Part shown: in pieces, positions 26,323 to 35,344 of the stretch
How positions within the stretch are numbered: position 1 is the stretch's first letter
Layout of the letters: every line of letters starts with the position of its first letter
DNA from: Streptacidiphilus pinicola
Lineage (GTDB): Bacteria; Actinomycetota; Actinomycetes; Streptomycetales; Streptomycetaceae
Direction: 5' to 3'
NCBI RefSeq assembly: GCF_003258295.1
Contig: NZ_QKYN01000066.1
Location: forward strand, 27,055-91,054
Length of the DNA stretch: 64,000 nt
Position numbers and translations under genes: made by a program
Notes under the pieces: model-generated
Database searches by the model: none
What the model was told of the DNA's origin: nothing
The model's input: only the letters and a program-made list of their open reading frames with translations

Positions 26323-27618
26323 ATGAGCATCAGCCGCCGCGCCGTCCTCGCCACCGCGGGGACGGCGCTGCTGAGCGGCTGCGCAAGCAGCGGCACCAAC
26401 GTCACCGGGCCCAACGGCACGCCCTCCTCACTGGAGGTCTTCTCCTGGTGGACCGAGGGCGGGGAGCACGCCGCGCTCGCCTCCTTGGTCAGCGAGTTCC
26501 ACGTGCACAACCCGCACATCGACTTCATCAACCGCGCCGTCGCCGGGGGCGCCGGCGCCAACGCCAAGGCGGAGCTGGCCCGCCGCCTCGCGGCCGGCGA
26601 CCCGCCGGACACCTTCCAGGGGCAGGCCGGCGCGATGCTCGACGACTACGTCGACGCCGGGCAGCTGGAGGACCTCGGCTTCCTCTACCAGCAGCAGGGC
26701 TGGGACCGGACGCTCAGCGGCACGCTGCTGCAGCTGACGCAGCGCAAGGGCCGGCAGTGGTCGGTGCCGCTGGACATCCACCACATCAACGTGATCTGGG
26801 CCAACCGGCACGTCTGCGAGCGGGCCGGCGTGCCGACCGCGCCCGCCTCGGTCGACGACTTCGTCGCCGCCCTGCACAAGGTGGCCGCGACCGGCAAGAA
26901 CCCGCTGGCCATCTCCGCGACGCCGAACGAGATCTGGCAGGTCAAGCACCTGATGGAGTGCCTGTTGTTGGCCGGGGTCGGCGCCGCCGCCTGGCCGGCG
27001 CTGTGGCGGACGGGCGCGAACTGGGCCTCCCCGCAGGTCACCCAGGCCCTGGAGCAGCTGCGCACGATCCTCGCGCTGGCCGTGAACCCGACGGCCGAGG
27101 TCTCCTGGAACCAGGCCAGCGCCATGGTCGGGCGCGGCGACGCCGCCTACCAGATCATGGGGGACTGGACCGAGGCCAGCTTCGTCCTCTCCGGCCTCTC
27201 GCCCCACCTCGACTACGGCTGGGCCCCGGCCCCCGGCACCGGCGAGGCGTTCCTGTTCGCCTCCGACTGCTTCACCCTGCCCAAGGGCGCCAAGGACCGC
27301 GACGCGGCCATCGCCTGGCTGGTCGAGTGCGGCAGCCAGGCCGGCCAGGACTCCTTCACGGCGGTCAAGGGCGCGATCCCGCCGCGCGCCGTGATCGGCG
27401 AGTCGGAGCGCGGGCTCTTCGACGTGTACTCGAACTGGTCGATGGTCGAGTGGACCACCAAGCAGGTCGTCGGCTCGCTCACGCACGGCGTGGTGGCCCG
27501 GGCGGCCTGGAACAACGCGATCGACGCCGCGCTGAACCAGTTCGTCACCACGCGCGACCCCGCGCGCCTGCAGACGGCCCTGGAGGCCGCCGCGAAGCAG
27601 TACGCCGGAGCGATCTAG
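26323..27618 (+). CDS. Extracellular solute-binding lipoprotein (sugar ABC type), orphan
   Basis: A 431-residue lipoprotein with lipobox LLSGC at residues 17-21 (ALLSGCASSG). The mature part is a family 1 solute-binding protein (SLEVFSWWTEGGEHAALASLVSEF, DTFQGQAGAMLDDYVDAGQLEDL, WSVPLDIHHINVIWANRHV, YQIMGDWTEAS). Such proteins deliver sugars to carbohydrate ABC importers. No permease or ATPase genes adjoin, so it must either use distant membrane components or act as a sensor. ATG 26323 has an AAGG site 10 bases upstream. Its stop codon TAG is shared, as CTAG, with that of the opposing deoR-type gene. Confidence 0.9.
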   Translation: MSISRRAVLATAGTALLSGCASSGTNVTGPNGTPSSLEVFSWWTEGGEHAALASLVSEFHVHNPHIDFINRAVAGGAGANAKAELARRLAAGDPPDTFQGQAGAMLDDYVDAGQLEDLGFLYQQQGWDRTLSGTLLQLTQRKGRQWSVPLDIHHINVIWANRHVCERAGVPTAPASVDDFVAALHKVAATGKNPLAISATPNEIWQVKHLMECLLLAGVGAAAWPALWRTGANWASPQVTQALEQLRTILALAVNPTAEVSWNQASAMVGRGDAAYQIMGDWTEASFVLSGLSPHLDYGWAPAPGTGEAFLFASDCFTLPKGAKDRDAAIAWLVECGSQAGQDSFTAVKGAIPPRAVIGESERGLFDVYSNWSMVEWTTKQVVGSLTHGVVARAAWNNAIDAALNQFVTTRDPARLQTALEAAAKQYAGAI

Positions 27619-28418
27619 CCTCCCGGCCGCTGGCCCTGACCGCCGGCCACCAGCACCCGGCCGACCGCCGCCGAGGCCTGTTCCCGGGCCTCCGGCGGCA
27701 GTTCGGCGTCCGTCACCAGGGTGTGCACCGCCGACAGCGGGGCGTAGGAGGACAGGCTCACCACGCCCCACTTGCTGTGGTCCGCCAGCACCACCACCCG
27801 GCCCGCGCAGGCGATCAGGGCCCGGTTGGTCTCCGCCTCGGCGAGGTTGGGGGTGGTCAGACCGGCCGCCGGGTCGACGCCGTGGCAACCGAGGAAGAGC
27901 TGGTCCACGTGGAGGTCGTCCAGGGCCAGCGCGGCCATCGGGCCGACCAGCGCGTCGCTGGGGGTGCGCACGCCGCCGGTGAGCACCACCGTCGGCCCCG
28001 GCCGGCCGGGGCGGCGCGCCTCGGCGAAGACCTCGGCGACGCGGACCGAGTTGGTGACCACCGTGAGCCGCTCGACGCGCAGCAGGTTGCGGGCGAAGGC
28101 CCGCGTCGTGGTGCCGGCGGACAGGGCGATCGCGGTGCCGGGACGGACCAGCCGGGCGGCGAGCTGCGCTATCTCGTCCTTGGCCTCCGGCTCCCACTCC
28201 TGCTTGGCGTCGAAGCCGGGCTCCACGCCGCCCGCGCCGTCGGCGTGCAGCGCGCCGCCGTGGACCTTCTCCACCAGGCCCAGCCGGGCCAGTTCGGCGA
28301 GGTCGCGGCGGATCGTCATGTCGGAGACGCCGAAGCGCGCGGACAGCTCCCCCACCCGCACGCTGCCGCTCCGCCGGATCTCCGCGAGGATCACTGACTG
28401 GCGCCGCTTCGCCAGCAT
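27615..28418 (-). CDS. DeoR/GlpR-family transcriptional regulator
   Basis: A 267-residue repressor. N-terminal DeoR winged helix: MLAKRRQSVILAEIRRSGSVRVGELSARFGVSDMTIRRDLAELARLGLVEKVHGGA. The C-terminal sugar-phosphate isomerase-like sensor domain has ALSAGTTTRAFARNL, LTVVTNSVRVAEVF, VLTGGVR, LFLGCHGVD and VVLADHSKWG motifs typical of GlpR/FruR relatives that sense a phosphorylated sugar or polyol. ATG 28418 follows GGGGAG. It faces the solute-binding gene tail to tail, overlapping by the 4 bases CTAG, so it may control that gene, which is inference. Confidence 0.93.
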   Translation of the reverse strand: MLAKRRQSVILAEIRRSGSVRVGELSARFGVSDMTIRRDLAELARLGLVEKVHGGALHADGAGGVEPGFDAKQEWEPEAKDEIAQLAARLVRPGTAIALSAGTTTRAFARNLLRVERLTVVTNSVRVAEVFAEARRPGRPGPTVVLTGGVRTPSDALVGPMAALALDDLHVDQLFLGCHGVDPAAGLTTPNLAEAETNRALIACAGRVVVLADHSKWGVVSLSSYAPLSAVHTLVTDAELPPEAREQASAAVGRVLVAGGQGQRPGG

Positions 28419-28477
28419 GCCGCTCCCCTCGCCGCGAGAGACGGCCGCCTCACAGAGTCGGACGCCATAGAACGCAA

Positions 28478-29467
28478 TCAAACAGGATCGCGCATATCAC
28501 ATGCCCCGGGCGCGGTCGGTGTCAAGGGGTCGCGCAGCTCAGCCGCCGGCGTCGCCGACGGGGCGTCAGTTCCCTTGCGGGCCTGCCGCAGCCCGTCGAC
28601 GGTCAGGACCAGCAGCGCCACCCAGACCAGCGCGAAGCCCGCCCAGCGCTCCGGCGGCATGTGCTCGTGGAAGACCGCGATCCCGAGCAGGAACTGGAAG
28701 ACCGGCGCCAGGTACTGCAGCAGACCCATCGTGGTCAGCGGCACCCGCACCGCGGCCGCGCCGAAGGCGACCAGCGGGACGGCCGTCACGACCCCGCACA
28801 GGGCCAGCAGCGCGGCGTGGCCGGGCCCGTGGGCGGCGAAGGTGGACTGGCCGCTCGCGGAGAGCCAGCCCAGGTAGCCGACGGCGGGCAGGAAGAGGAA
28901 GGCGGTCTCCACCGCGAACCCCTCCAGGCCGCCCAGGTTCACCGTCTTCTTCAGCAGCCCGTAGGTGGCGAAGGAGAAGGCCAGCGTCAGCGCGATCCAC
29001 GGCAGCCGGCCGTAGCCGAGCGTCAGCACCAGCACCGCGACGGCGCCGGTCGCGACCGCGGCCCACTGCGCGGGCCGAAGACGCTCCCTCAGGACCAGCA
29101 CGCCGAAGGTGATGGTGACCAGCGGGTTGATGAAGTAGCCGAGCGAGGTCTCGACGACGTGGCCGCTGTTGACGCCCCAGATGTACATCCCCCAGTTGAC
29201 GCTGATCACCGCGGCGGCGAGGCCGATCAGCGCGAGCCGCTTGGGCTGCCGCAGCAGCGGGCGGATCCAGGACAGCGCGTCGGGGTTCCGGATCCGGCTG
29301 ACGCCCAGCAGCACCACGGCCGCGACCAGCGACCAGGCCATCCGGTCGGCCAGGATCTCCCAGGCGCCGGCCGGCTTCAGCAGGGGCCAGTACAGGGGGA
29401 AGAACCCCCACATGGCGTAGGCGGCGAAGCCCAGGGTCAAACCCTTGCGTTGCTCATTACCTCTCAC
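28478..29467 (-). CDS. RarD-like EamA/DMT-family transporter
   Basis: A 329-residue membrane protein of the drug/metabolite transporter superfamily, RarD branch, with ten helices in two five-helix halves. Diagnostic stretches: GFAAYAMWGFFPLYWPLLKPAGAWEILADRMAWSL, SVNWGMYIWGVNSGHVVETSLGYFINPLVTITFGV and TTMGLLQYLAPVFQFLLGIAVF. Substrate unknown; relatives include chloramphenicol-sensitive RarD and amino-acid or metabolite exporters. GTG 29467 starts the family-length protein, but no clear ribosome-binding site is seen. It lies 59 bases upstream of the deoR-type start on the same strand. Confidence 0.9.
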   Translation of the reverse strand: MRGNEQRKGLTLGFAAYAMWGFFPLYWPLLKPAGAWEILADRMAWSLVAAVVLLGVSRIRNPDALSWIRPLLRQPKRLALIGLAAAVISVNWGMYIWGVNSGHVVETSLGYFINPLVTITFGVLVLRERLRPAQWAAVATGAVAVLVLTLGYGRLPWIALTLAFSFATYGLLKKTVNLGGLEGFAVETAFLFLPAVGYLGWLSASGQSTFAAHGPGHAALLALCGVVTAVPLVAFGAAAVRVPLTTMGLLQYLAPVFQFLLGIAVFHEHMPPERWAGFALVWVALLVLTVDGLRQARKGTDAPSATPAAELRDPLTPTAPGACDMRDPV

Positions 29468-29520
29468 CCGAGGACGGTAAACGAGACCGCCCCCGGGCGG
29501 GAAGTCGGTTCTGCCCGGGA

Positions 29521-31578
29521 CTACTGCATCTCGTCCGCGTGGTCGGAGCCCTCGATGGTGTGGTCGAGGTGGTCCAGCTTCTCCACCTTGACGCCGGTGG
29601 CCTCGGCCACCTCCAGCTCGTCGTGGGCGCTCACCACGTCGAACGGGACGATGGTGGTGACCACGTTCGGCAGCTTGCCCACGGCGCGGGCGATCTGGTC
29701 GGGCGTGCGGCGGTGCAGCAGGCGGCCCAGCACCGGCGAGTAGTTGCGCTCCGGGATCAGCAGCGTGATCTGGCTCTTCTCCCGCTTGGCGGTCCGGGCG
29801 ATCAGCTCGACCAGGGCCCGGTTGATCCGGCGGTCGGGGCACTCGACGATCTCCAGCGACAGGTCGCCGACCTCGACGTTGTTCCACTGCAGCCGCAGGC
29901 GGTCGGCCTCGCGGTCGTCCGTCATGAAGTGCACGGCGCGGATCTCCGCCGGGCGCAGCGAGCGGGCGTAGCGGATCGCCTTGAGCACGGCCAGGTCGAC
30001 GCGGTCGACCAGGATGTACATCACCTGGCGGCGCGGGATCGGCTTGGTCGCGTCGACCGGGGCCATGGCCAGCGCCTCGGCCTCCTCCCGGTAGCGCTTG
30101 TTGACCTTGATCAGCGACCAGACACCGATCGGGAAGATCACCACGACGACCCAGGCGCCCTCGGTGAACTTGGTGACCGCGAAGATCCCCACGACCGCGA
30201 GGGAGGCGATCGCGGCCGCGCCGTTGATGCCGACCTTGACCTTCCACTTGCCCTCGCGGCGGTCCAGGTGGTGCTTGACCATGCCCGCGCCGGCCATGGT
30301 GAAGCCGGTGAACACGCCGATCGCGTAGAGCGAGACCAGCGAGGACAGGTCGCTGTTGGTGGCGATGAGCAGCACCAGCGAGACGGCCGTCAGCACGATG
30401 ATGCCGCTGGAGAAGGCGAGGCGGTGCCCGCGCCGGGTGAGCTGGCGCGGCAGGAACGAGTCCTCCGCGACGAAGCTGGCCAGGAACGGGAAGCCGTTGA
30501 AGGAGGTGTTGGCGCCGGTGTAGAGGACCAGCGCGGTGGCCAGCTGCACGAAGACCAGCGCCGCGTAGCCGATCCAGCTGCTGCCGAAGGCCCAGCTGGC
30601 CTCCTGCGACACGACCGTCGGGGTGCCGTCGGTGTAGGGCATGGCGTGGGTGATGTGCGCCAGCAGCGAGACGCCGAGGACACCGGTACCGAGCACGGCC
30701 GACATCACGACCATGGTCTTGCGGGCGTTCTTGCCCTGCGGGCTCTGGAAGACGCTGACGCCGTTGGAGATGGCCTCCAGGCCGGTCAGCGAGGAACCGC
30801 CGTTGGCGAAGGCGCGCAGCATGGTCAGCAGCGCGGCGCCGTAGAAGAAGCCGTGCTCACCGCTGCCGAGGGTGTACATGCCCTGGACGTGGGTGTTCAG
30901 CTGGGTGTGGTCGCCGGTGAGGAAGCGGATGAAGCCGACGATCACCAGCAGGCCCATACCGGCCATGAACAGGTAGGCAGGCAGCGCGAAGGCACGACCG
31001 GCCTCGCGGATGCCGCGCAGGTTGCCCCAGCACAGCAGCAGCACGACCGCGACGGTCAGCCACAGCTTGTGGACGCCGACGAAGTCTATGAAGGAGTTGT
31101 TCCCCCACAGGAACTGCCCGAGGGAGACGATCGCGTCGGTGCCGGCGGCCGCCTGGACGGCCACGGTGACGATGTAGTCGATCAGCAGCGCGACGGCCGC
31201 GATCTGGGCGACCCTGGGGCCGAAGTTCTCGCGTGCGACGACGTAGGAACCGCCCGCCCGGGTGTAGACCGAGACGACCTCGCGGTACGAGAAGGTCAGC
31301 AGGACCAGCAGACCCAGGATGACGAAGGTCAGCGGGATCAGCGCGGTGAAGGCGGCGATGCCGATCGCGGGGATCAGGATCACCAGCATCTGCTCGGAGC
31401 CGTACGCCATGGACGAGATGCAGTCCGAGGCCAGCACGCCGAGTGCGACGGAGTTGGAGAGCTTCTCGTGGGTGAGCTGTTCGGTGACCAGAGGCTTTCC
31501 GAGCAAACGTTTCTTCACTCGGTAGCCGAGGCTCTCCGGGAGTTCGACCTCGCCAGAGGGGCTGATGGTGCCGGCCAT
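29521..31578 (-). CDS. KimA/YdaO-like APC-superfamily permease (putative potassium importer)
   Basis: A 685-residue membrane protein resembling KimA (formerly YdaO), an APC/KUP-type proton-potassium symporter inhibited by c-di-AMP in Firmicutes. The membrane part (~45-490, about 12 helices) has KPLVTEQLTHEKLSNSVALGVLASDCISSMAYGSEQML, TRAGGSYVVARENFGP and NGGSSLTGLEAISNGVSVF. A cytosolic tail of ~190 residues has a UspA-like pattern (YILVDRVDLAVLKAIRYARSL, ITLLIPERNYSPVLGRLLHRR), where KimA binds c-di-AMP. It could instead carry amino acids. ATG 31578 is preferred; the upstream start has its GGAG only 1 base away. The leader holds an 11-bp inverted repeat; there is no riboswitch here. Confidence 0.82.
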   Translation of the reverse strand: MAGTISPSGEVELPESLGYRVKKRLLGKPLVTEQLTHEKLSNSVALGVLASDCISSMAYGSEQMLVILIPAIGIAAFTALIPLTFVILGLLVLLTFSYREVVSVYTRAGGSYVVARENFGPRVAQIAAVALLIDYIVTVAVQAAAGTDAIVSLGQFLWGNNSFIDFVGVHKLWLTVAVVLLLCWGNLRGIREAGRAFALPAYLFMAGMGLLVIVGFIRFLTGDHTQLNTHVQGMYTLGSGEHGFFYGAALLTMLRAFANGGSSLTGLEAISNGVSVFQSPQGKNARKTMVVMSAVLGTGVLGVSLLAHITHAMPYTDGTPTVVSQEASWAFGSSWIGYAALVFVQLATALVLYTGANTSFNGFPFLASFVAEDSFLPRQLTRRGHRLAFSSGIIVLTAVSLVLLIATNSDLSSLVSLYAIGVFTGFTMAGAGMVKHHLDRREGKWKVKVGINGAAAIASLAVVGIFAVTKFTEGAWVVVVIFPIGVWSLIKVNKRYREEAEALAMAPVDATKPIPRRQVMYILVDRVDLAVLKAIRYARSLRPAEIRAVHFMTDDREADRLRLQWNNVEVGDLSLEIVECPDRRINRALVELIARTAKREKSQITLLIPERNYSPVLGRLLHRRTPDQIARAVGKLPNVVTTIVPFDVVSAHDELEVAEATGVKVEKLDHLDHTIEGSDHADEMQ

Positions 31579-31594
31579 GGTGTGGATTCCGATC

Positions 31595-31631
31595 CGGGCG
31601 GGAGTGGACCGTACATGCATACTCCCGCCCG
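31595..31631. promoter_or_regulatory. 11-bp inverted repeat in the KimA-like leader
   Basis: CGGGCGGGAGT (31595-31605) and ACTCCCGCCCG (31621-31631) are exact complements across 15 bases, beginning 17 bases upstream of the start codon. It could be an operator, or an RNA hairpin that affects ribosome loading. Confidence 0.5.
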
Positions 31632-31698
31632 ATAAGACAAATCGGACATCCTTAACGCGCAGCCGGGATCTTAGCGGACCCCTAACGCAGGTGTGACC

Positions 31699-32628
31699 TC
31701 ACCGAACCATCCATGTGTCGGAACCGCTAAGAAGCGCGCCCAGATCCCCCTCACCACGCTCGGTGACGGCCTGTTCCAGCTGCGCGTTCAGCTGCCGGTC
31801 GTAGCTGGGCCGCTCGACCGCGCGCAGCACACCGATCGGCGTCGGCTCGGAGAGTCGCGAGAGCGCGAACGCCCGCGTCGGGTCCGGGTCGGTCACGTCG
31901 TGGACGTGTTCCTCGCCGTTCACGGTGTACGGCTGCCCGTGCTCCAGCCGCAGCAGGGCGCTGTCCCGCGTCTCCGGGTCCTTCAGGACCTCGAACGCGC
32001 CGTCGTTGAAGATGTTGCAGTTCTGGTAGATCTCCACCAGCGCGGTGCCCTGGTGCTCGGCGGCCGCGCGCAGCACCGAGGTGAGGTGCTTGCGGTCGGA
32101 GTCGATGGTGCGGGCCACGAAGCCCGCCTCCGCGCCGAGCGCGAGCGACAGCGGCCGGAACGGCTCGTCCAGGGAGCCCATCGGCGTGGACTTGGTGATC
32201 TTGCCGGGCTCGCTGGTCGGCGAGTACTGGCCCTTGGTGAGGCCGTAGATCCGGTTGTTGAACAGCAGGATCTTCAGGTTCACGTTGCGGCGCAGCGCGT
32301 GGATCAGGTGGTTGCCGCCGATGGACAGCGCGTCGCCGTCCCCGGTGATCACCCAGACCGACAGGTCCGGCCGCGAGGAGGCGAGGCCGGTGGCGATCGC
32401 CGGGGCGCGGCCGTGGATCGAGTGCATCCCGTAGGTGTTGAGGTAGTACGGGAAGCGCGAGGAGCAACCGATCCCGGAGACGAAGACGATGTTCTCCCGG
32501 GCGATGCCGAGCTCCGGCAGGAAGCCCTGCACGGCGGCGAGGATCGCGTAGTCCCCGCAGCCGGGGCACCAGCGCACCTCCTGGTCGGACTTGAAGTCCT
32601 TCGCCGTCAGCTTCAGAAGATCAGTCAT
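31699..32628 (-). CDS. korB: 2-oxoacid:ferredoxin oxidoreductase, beta subunit (KorB)
   Basis: TPP-binding beta subunit of 2-oxoglutarate (or related 2-oxoacid):ferredoxin oxidoreductase, which decarboxylates the oxoacid to acyl-CoA and reduces ferredoxin. The 4Fe-4S-linked motif WCPGCGDYAIL is at residues 20-30, with another Cys in SGIGCSSRFP. The TPP motif GDGDALSIGGNHLIHALRRN...NN is at ~96-125. 309 residues, the normal size. ATG 32628 overlaps the end of korA by 8 bases, so the subunits are translationally coupled. Exact oxoacid specificity is from family similarity (Mycobacterium KorAB). Confidence 0.93.
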   Translation of the reverse strand: MTDLLKLTAKDFKSDQEVRWCPGCGDYAILAAVQGFLPELGIARENIVFVSGIGCSSRFPYYLNTYGMHSIHGRAPAIATGLASSRPDLSVWVITGDGDALSIGGNHLIHALRRNVNLKILLFNNRIYGLTKGQYSPTSEPGKITKSTPMGSLDEPFRPLSLALGAEAGFVARTIDSDRKHLTSVLRAAAEHQGTALVEIYQNCNIFNDGAFEVLKDPETRDSALLRLEHGQPYTVNGEEHVHDVTDPDPTRAFALSRLSEPTPIGVLRAVERPSYDRQLNAQLEQAVTERGEGDLGALLSGSDTWMVR

Positions 32629-34534
32629 CGAGCGCCTCCGAGATGACGGCGGCCAGCTGGGCGGCCTTGAACGGCATGCCGCTGACCTGCGTGAACGAAC
32701 GGGCGTCGACGAGATACCTGGCCCGCAGCAGCATCGCGAGCTGACCGAGGTTCATCTCCGGCACCAGCACCCGCTCGTAGCGCCCCAGCACCTCGCCCAG
32801 GTTGGCCGGGAACGGGTTGAGGTGGCGCAGGTGGGCCTGGGCGACCTTGCCGCCCGCCGCACGGGCCCGCCGGACCCCGGCGGCGATCGGCCCGAAGGTC
32901 GAGCCCCAGCCCAGGACCAGCAGGTCCGCGTCGCCGCTCGGGTCGTCGACCGTCAGGTCCGGCACGGCGATGCCGTCGATCTTGGCCTGGCGGGTGCGGA
33001 CCATGTGGTCGTGGTTGGCCGGGTCGTAGGAGATGTTCCCCGTCCCGTCCTGCTTCTCGATGCCGCCGACGCGGTGCTCCAGACCCGGGGTGCCCGGCAC
33101 CGCCCACGGGCGGGCCAGCGTCTCCGGGTCGCGCAGGTAGGGCCAGAAGTCGCCCGACCCGTCGGGGGCGTTCGGCTCGGTCGCGAACTCCACCCGCAGG
33201 TCCGGCAGCTCGGAGAGCTCCGGCACCCGCCACGGCTCGCTGCCGTTGGCCAGGTAGCCGTCGGAGAGCAGGAACACCGGGGTGCGGTAGGTCAGCGCGA
33301 TCCGCGCCGCCTCCAGCGCCATGGTGAAGCACTCCCCGGGCGAGGCGGGCGCCACGATCGGCACCGGAGCCTCGCCGTTGCGGCCGAACATCGCCTGCAG
33401 CAGGTCCGCCTGCTCGGTCTTGGTCGGCAGGCCCGTCGACGGGCCGCCGCGCTGGATGTCGACGACCACCAGCGGCAGCTCCAGGGAGACCGCGAGGCCG
33501 ATCGTCTCGCTCTTGAGCGCGATGCCGGGGCCGGACGTCGTGGTCACGCCGAGCGCCCCGCCGAAGGCCGCGCCGAGCGCCGCGCCGATGCCGGCGATCT
33601 CGTCCTCGGCCTGGAAGGTGCGCACGCCGAAGTTCTTGTGCTTGGACAGCTCGTGCAGGATGTCGGAGGCCGGCGTGATCGGGTAGGAGCCGAGGAACAG
33701 CGACAGGCCGGACTGCTTCGAGGCCGCGATCAGGCCGTAGGCCAGCGCCAGGTTGCCGGAGATGTTGCGGTACCGGCCGGGAGTGAAGGCCTTCGCCGCG
33801 GGCGCCACCTCGTAGGAGACCGCGAAGGACTCGGTGGTCTCGCCGTAGTTCCAGCCCGCGCGGAAGGCCAGCACGTTGGCCTCGGCGATGTCGGGCTTCT
33901 TGGCGAACTTGGAGCGCAGGAACGTCTCGGTGCCCTCGGTGGGCCGGTGGTACATCCACGACAGCAGGCCGAGCGCGAACATGTTCTTGGCCCGCTCGGC
34001 GTCCTTGCGCGCCAGCGAGGTCTCCTTCAGCGCCTCCACGGTCAGCGTGGTCAGCGCGACGGGGTGCACCCGGTACTCCTGCAGCGTCCCGTCGTCCAGC
34101 GGGTCCGCCTGCCAGCCGACCTTGGACAGCGCGCGCTTGGTGAACTCGTCGGTGTTGACGATGATCTCCGCGCCGCGCGGCAGGTCGGCCAGGTTGGCCT
34201 TGAGCGCCGCCGGGTTCATCGCGACCAGCACGTCCGGCGCGTCGCCGGGGGTGAGGATGTCGTGGTCCGCGAAGTGCAGCTGGAACGAGGACACACCCGG
34301 CAGCGTGCCTGCGGGGGCCCGGATCTCGGCCGGGAAGTTCGGCAGCGTCGACAGGTCGTTCCCGAAACCGGCCGTCTCGGAGGTGAACCGGTCACCGGTC
34401 AGCTGCATCCCGTCACCGGAGTCGCCGGCGAACCGGATCACGACGCGGTCGAGCCGCCGCACCCCCTTGGCGGGGCTGCGCTGCCCGGGCGACTCGTCGA
34501 ACGTAGAACCCGGCTCCTCGACCCTGCTGGTCAC
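32621..34534 (-). CDS. korA: 2-oxoacid:ferredoxin oxidoreductase, fused gamma-alpha subunit (KorA)
   Basis: Large subunit of the oxoacid:ferredoxin oxidoreductase, with the gamma domain (RFAGDSGDGMQLTGDRFTSETAGFGNDLSTLPNFPAEIRAP, ~25-200) fused ahead of the alpha domain (LFLGSYPITPASDILHELSK, EDEIAGIGAALGAAFGGALGVTTTSGPGIALKSE, ~240 onward). YPITPxS is the 2-oxoglutarate-type signature and supports KorA. 637 residues. GTG 34534 lies 8 bases after GAGGGAGG; upstream ATGs would place that site inside the protein. Together with KorB it can supply reduced ferredoxin and succinyl-CoA. Confidence 0.93.
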   Translation of the reverse strand: MTSRVEEPGSTFDESPGQRSPAKGVRRLDRVVIRFAGDSGDGMQLTGDRFTSETAGFGNDLSTLPNFPAEIRAPAGTLPGVSSFQLHFADHDILTPGDAPDVLVAMNPAALKANLADLPRGAEIIVNTDEFTKRALSKVGWQADPLDDGTLQEYRVHPVALTTLTVEALKETSLARKDAERAKNMFALGLLSWMYHRPTEGTETFLRSKFAKKPDIAEANVLAFRAGWNYGETTESFAVSYEVAPAAKAFTPGRYRNISGNLALAYGLIAASKQSGLSLFLGSYPITPASDILHELSKHKNFGVRTFQAEDEIAGIGAALGAAFGGALGVTTTSGPGIALKSETIGLAVSLELPLVVVDIQRGGPSTGLPTKTEQADLLQAMFGRNGEAPVPIVAPASPGECFTMALEAARIALTYRTPVFLLSDGYLANGSEPWRVPELSELPDLRVEFATEPNAPDGSGDFWPYLRDPETLARPWAVPGTPGLEHRVGGIEKQDGTGNISYDPANHDHMVRTRQAKIDGIAVPDLTVDDPSGDADLLVLGWGSTFGPIAAGVRRARAAGGKVAQAHLRHLNPFPANLGEVLGRYERVLVPEMNLGQLAMLLRARYLVDARSFTQVSGMPFKAAQLAAVISEALDD

Positions 34535-34644
34535 GACGTGGGCCTCCCTCATCACCGATGGTGGTGCTCCGCATCAAAGATCCTATGCCCGCGAGGTGCC
34601 CCGGCGGGGGATCCCACGAACAGGATATCTGACGGCCCGTCAGG

Positions 34645-35334
34645 TCAGGAATTCAGGTAGGTCAGCACCGCCAGCACCCGGCGATGGTCCTCGGCGCTCT
34701 GGCCCAGACCCAGCTTGGCGAAGATGTTGCTGACGTGCTTCTCCACGGCCCCGTCGGAGACCACCAGCTGCCGCGCCACGGCGGCGTTGCTGCGGCCCTC
34801 GGCCATCAGGCCCAGCACCTCGCGTTCGCGCGGCGTGAGGTCCGCTAGCACGTCCCGTTTGCGGCTCCGGCCGAGCAGCTGGGCCACCACCTCCGGGTCC
34901 AGGGCGGTGCCGCCGCGCGCCACCCGGGAGACCGCGTCGACGAACTCGCGCACCTCCGCCACCCGGTCCTTGAGCAGGTAGCCGACGCCGCGCGTGGAGC
35001 CCGCCAGCAGCTCCGAGGCGTAGCGCTCCTCCACGTACTGGGACAGCACCAGGGTGCCGACGCCCGGGTGGCGCTCGCGCAGCGCGATGCAGGCCCGCAC
35101 GCCCTCGTCGGTGTGGGTGGGCGGCATCCGCACGTCCGCCACGACCACGTCCGGCAGGCCCTCCGGGGACGCCGCCAGCTCCTCGGCGAGGGCCAGCAGC
35201 GCCTCGCCGTCCTCCACCGCGCCGACCACCTTCAACCCGCGGTCGGTCAGCAGTCTGGTGAGCCCCTCACGGAGCAGCACGGAATCCTCGGCGATCACAA
35301 CACGGAGCGGTGCGGACTCAAGCGGCATCGTCAC
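34645..35334 (-). CDS. Orphan NarL/LuxR-family response regulator
   Basis: A 229-residue two-component response regulator. Receiver domain 1-130: acidic pair E16/D17, phosphoacceptor Asp67 in [10 protein letters not shown], conserved Lys122 in YLLKDR. LuxR-type HTH at ~163-210 ([45 protein letters not shown]). No histidine kinase gene is adjacent, so its partner is elsewhere. Start is GTG 35334 or ATG 35328; neither has a clear ribosome-binding site. The gene lies between korA and the prenyl synthase, all on the minus strand. Confidence 0.92.
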   Translation of the reverse strand: MTMPLESAPLRVVIAEDSVLLREGLTRLLTDRGLKVVGAVEDGEALLALAEELAASPEGLPDVVVADVRMPPTHTDEGVRACIALRERHPGVGTLVLSQYVEERYASELLAGSTRGVGYLLKDRVAEVREFVDAVSRVARGGTALDPEVVAQLLGRSRKRDVLADLTPREREVLGLMAEGRSNAAVARQLVVSDGAVEKHVSNIFAKLGLGQSAEDHRRVLAVLTYLNS

Positions 35335-35344
35335 ATGCTAGAGG

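Noticed and set aside
29539..31635. Long plus-strand frames antisense to the permease, nuoN, nuoM and nuoL
   Set aside because: Low-complexity shadow translations (Gln/His/Arg/Asp-rich) opposite clear membrane proteins; no start-site context or domain.
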